From Candidatus Cellulosilyticum pullistercoris (GTDB taxonomy: Bacteria > Bacillota > Clostridia > Lachnospirales > Cellulosilyticaceae): 5,988 nt of DNA. Every line of letters begins with the position of its first letter. The first letter of the stretch is position 1. This document shows positions 5,901 to 5,988 of this stretch, piece by piece. The notes beneath the pieces are model-generated. The model was not told the DNA's origin, searched no databases, and saw only the letters and a program-made list of their open reading frames with translations. The stretch is taken from NCBI GenBank assembly GCA_018883705.1, contig JAHLFQ010000249.1:1-5988 (forward strand). The letters are read 5' to 3'. The position numbers and the translations under genes are program-made.

Positions 5901-5988
5901 GATTACTGACTTTAAATACGCATTCTTGGAGAGAAGAAAATTCCAACCATAAAATAGCTCACTTAGCAGAAACCATTATTGAGAGAGA
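5897..5988 (+). CDS. Endonuclease/exonuclease/phosphatase-family protein, N-terminal 30 residues (runs off window)
   Basis: The frame starts at an ATG with AGGAG 6 bases upstream and stays open to the window end (30 codons plus two bases). The N terminus MRLLTLNTHSW is the characteristic first strand of the Mg-dependent endonuclease/exonuclease/phosphatase (DNase I-like) fold. The Asn of LTLNTHSW is the metal/phosphate-site residue of that family. There is no signal peptide, so the protein is probably cytoplasmic. Members cleave phosphodiester or phosphomonoester bonds in nucleic acids, lipids or inositol phosphates; the substrate cannot be told from this fragment. It has no visible functional link to PFOR, from which a strong terminator separates it. 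Confidence 0.7.
   Translation, partial: MRLLTLNTHSWREENSNHKIAHLAETIIER

Noticed and set aside
1..5988. CRISPR array, tRNA/rRNA, insertion sequence or defence island
   Set aside because: No regularly spaced repeats, tRNA-like cloverleaf, transposase or defence gene is visible. The content is ordinary metabolism plus two hydrolase/phosphoesterase-type genes.

Overview
The base composition is AT-rich, the Shine-Dalgarno sequences are strong AGGAG types, the promoters look like sigma-70/sigma-A sites, and the main gene is a long single-chain pyruvate:ferredoxin oxidoreductase (PFOR). Together these suggest a chromosomal segment of an anaerobic, low-GC Gram-positive bacterium of the Clostridia, perhaps Lachnospiraceae-like. 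The genus is not determined here, and the taxonomic call is inference from gene content and style.

Layout: (1) Bases 1-684 hold the 3' end of a first PFOR gene on the + strand, cut by the window edge. (2) A bidirectional hairpin terminator at about 700-735 separates it from a convergent gene on the - strand. (3) Bases 745-1845 (-) encode a 366-residue alpha/beta hydrolase of the lysophospholipase/monoacylglycerol-lipase type, probably a membrane-anchored lipoprotein. (4) Bases 1846-2186 are a very AT-rich divergent intergenic region with a good candidate promoter for each flanking gene and several inverted repeats. (5) Bases 2187-5714 (+) encode a complete second PFOR (NifJ type, 1175 residues), with all three [4Fe-4S] cluster motifs and the thiamine diphosphate site intact, ended by a 20-bp-stem terminator. 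(6) From 5897 to the window end is the start of a gene for an endonuclease/exonuclease/phosphatase-family protein, preceded by a 13-codon ORF whose stop overlaps its start.

Function: both PFOR copies should catalyse pyruvate + CoA + oxidised ferredoxin to acetyl-CoA + CO2 + reduced ferredoxin, the central step of fermentative energy metabolism. In the shared C-terminal part the two proteins are roughly 80% identical by hand alignment, so they are paralogues from a duplication that have since diverged. They are not in one operon: an oppositely oriented hydrolase with its own promoter and terminator sits between them, and every transcription unit in the window looks separately bounded.

I do not see an evidently new biological system here. 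The most notable points are the paired PFOR genes around an antiparallel hydrolase, the ATGA-coupled mini-ORF at the right end, and the inverted repeats in the divergent regulatory region.
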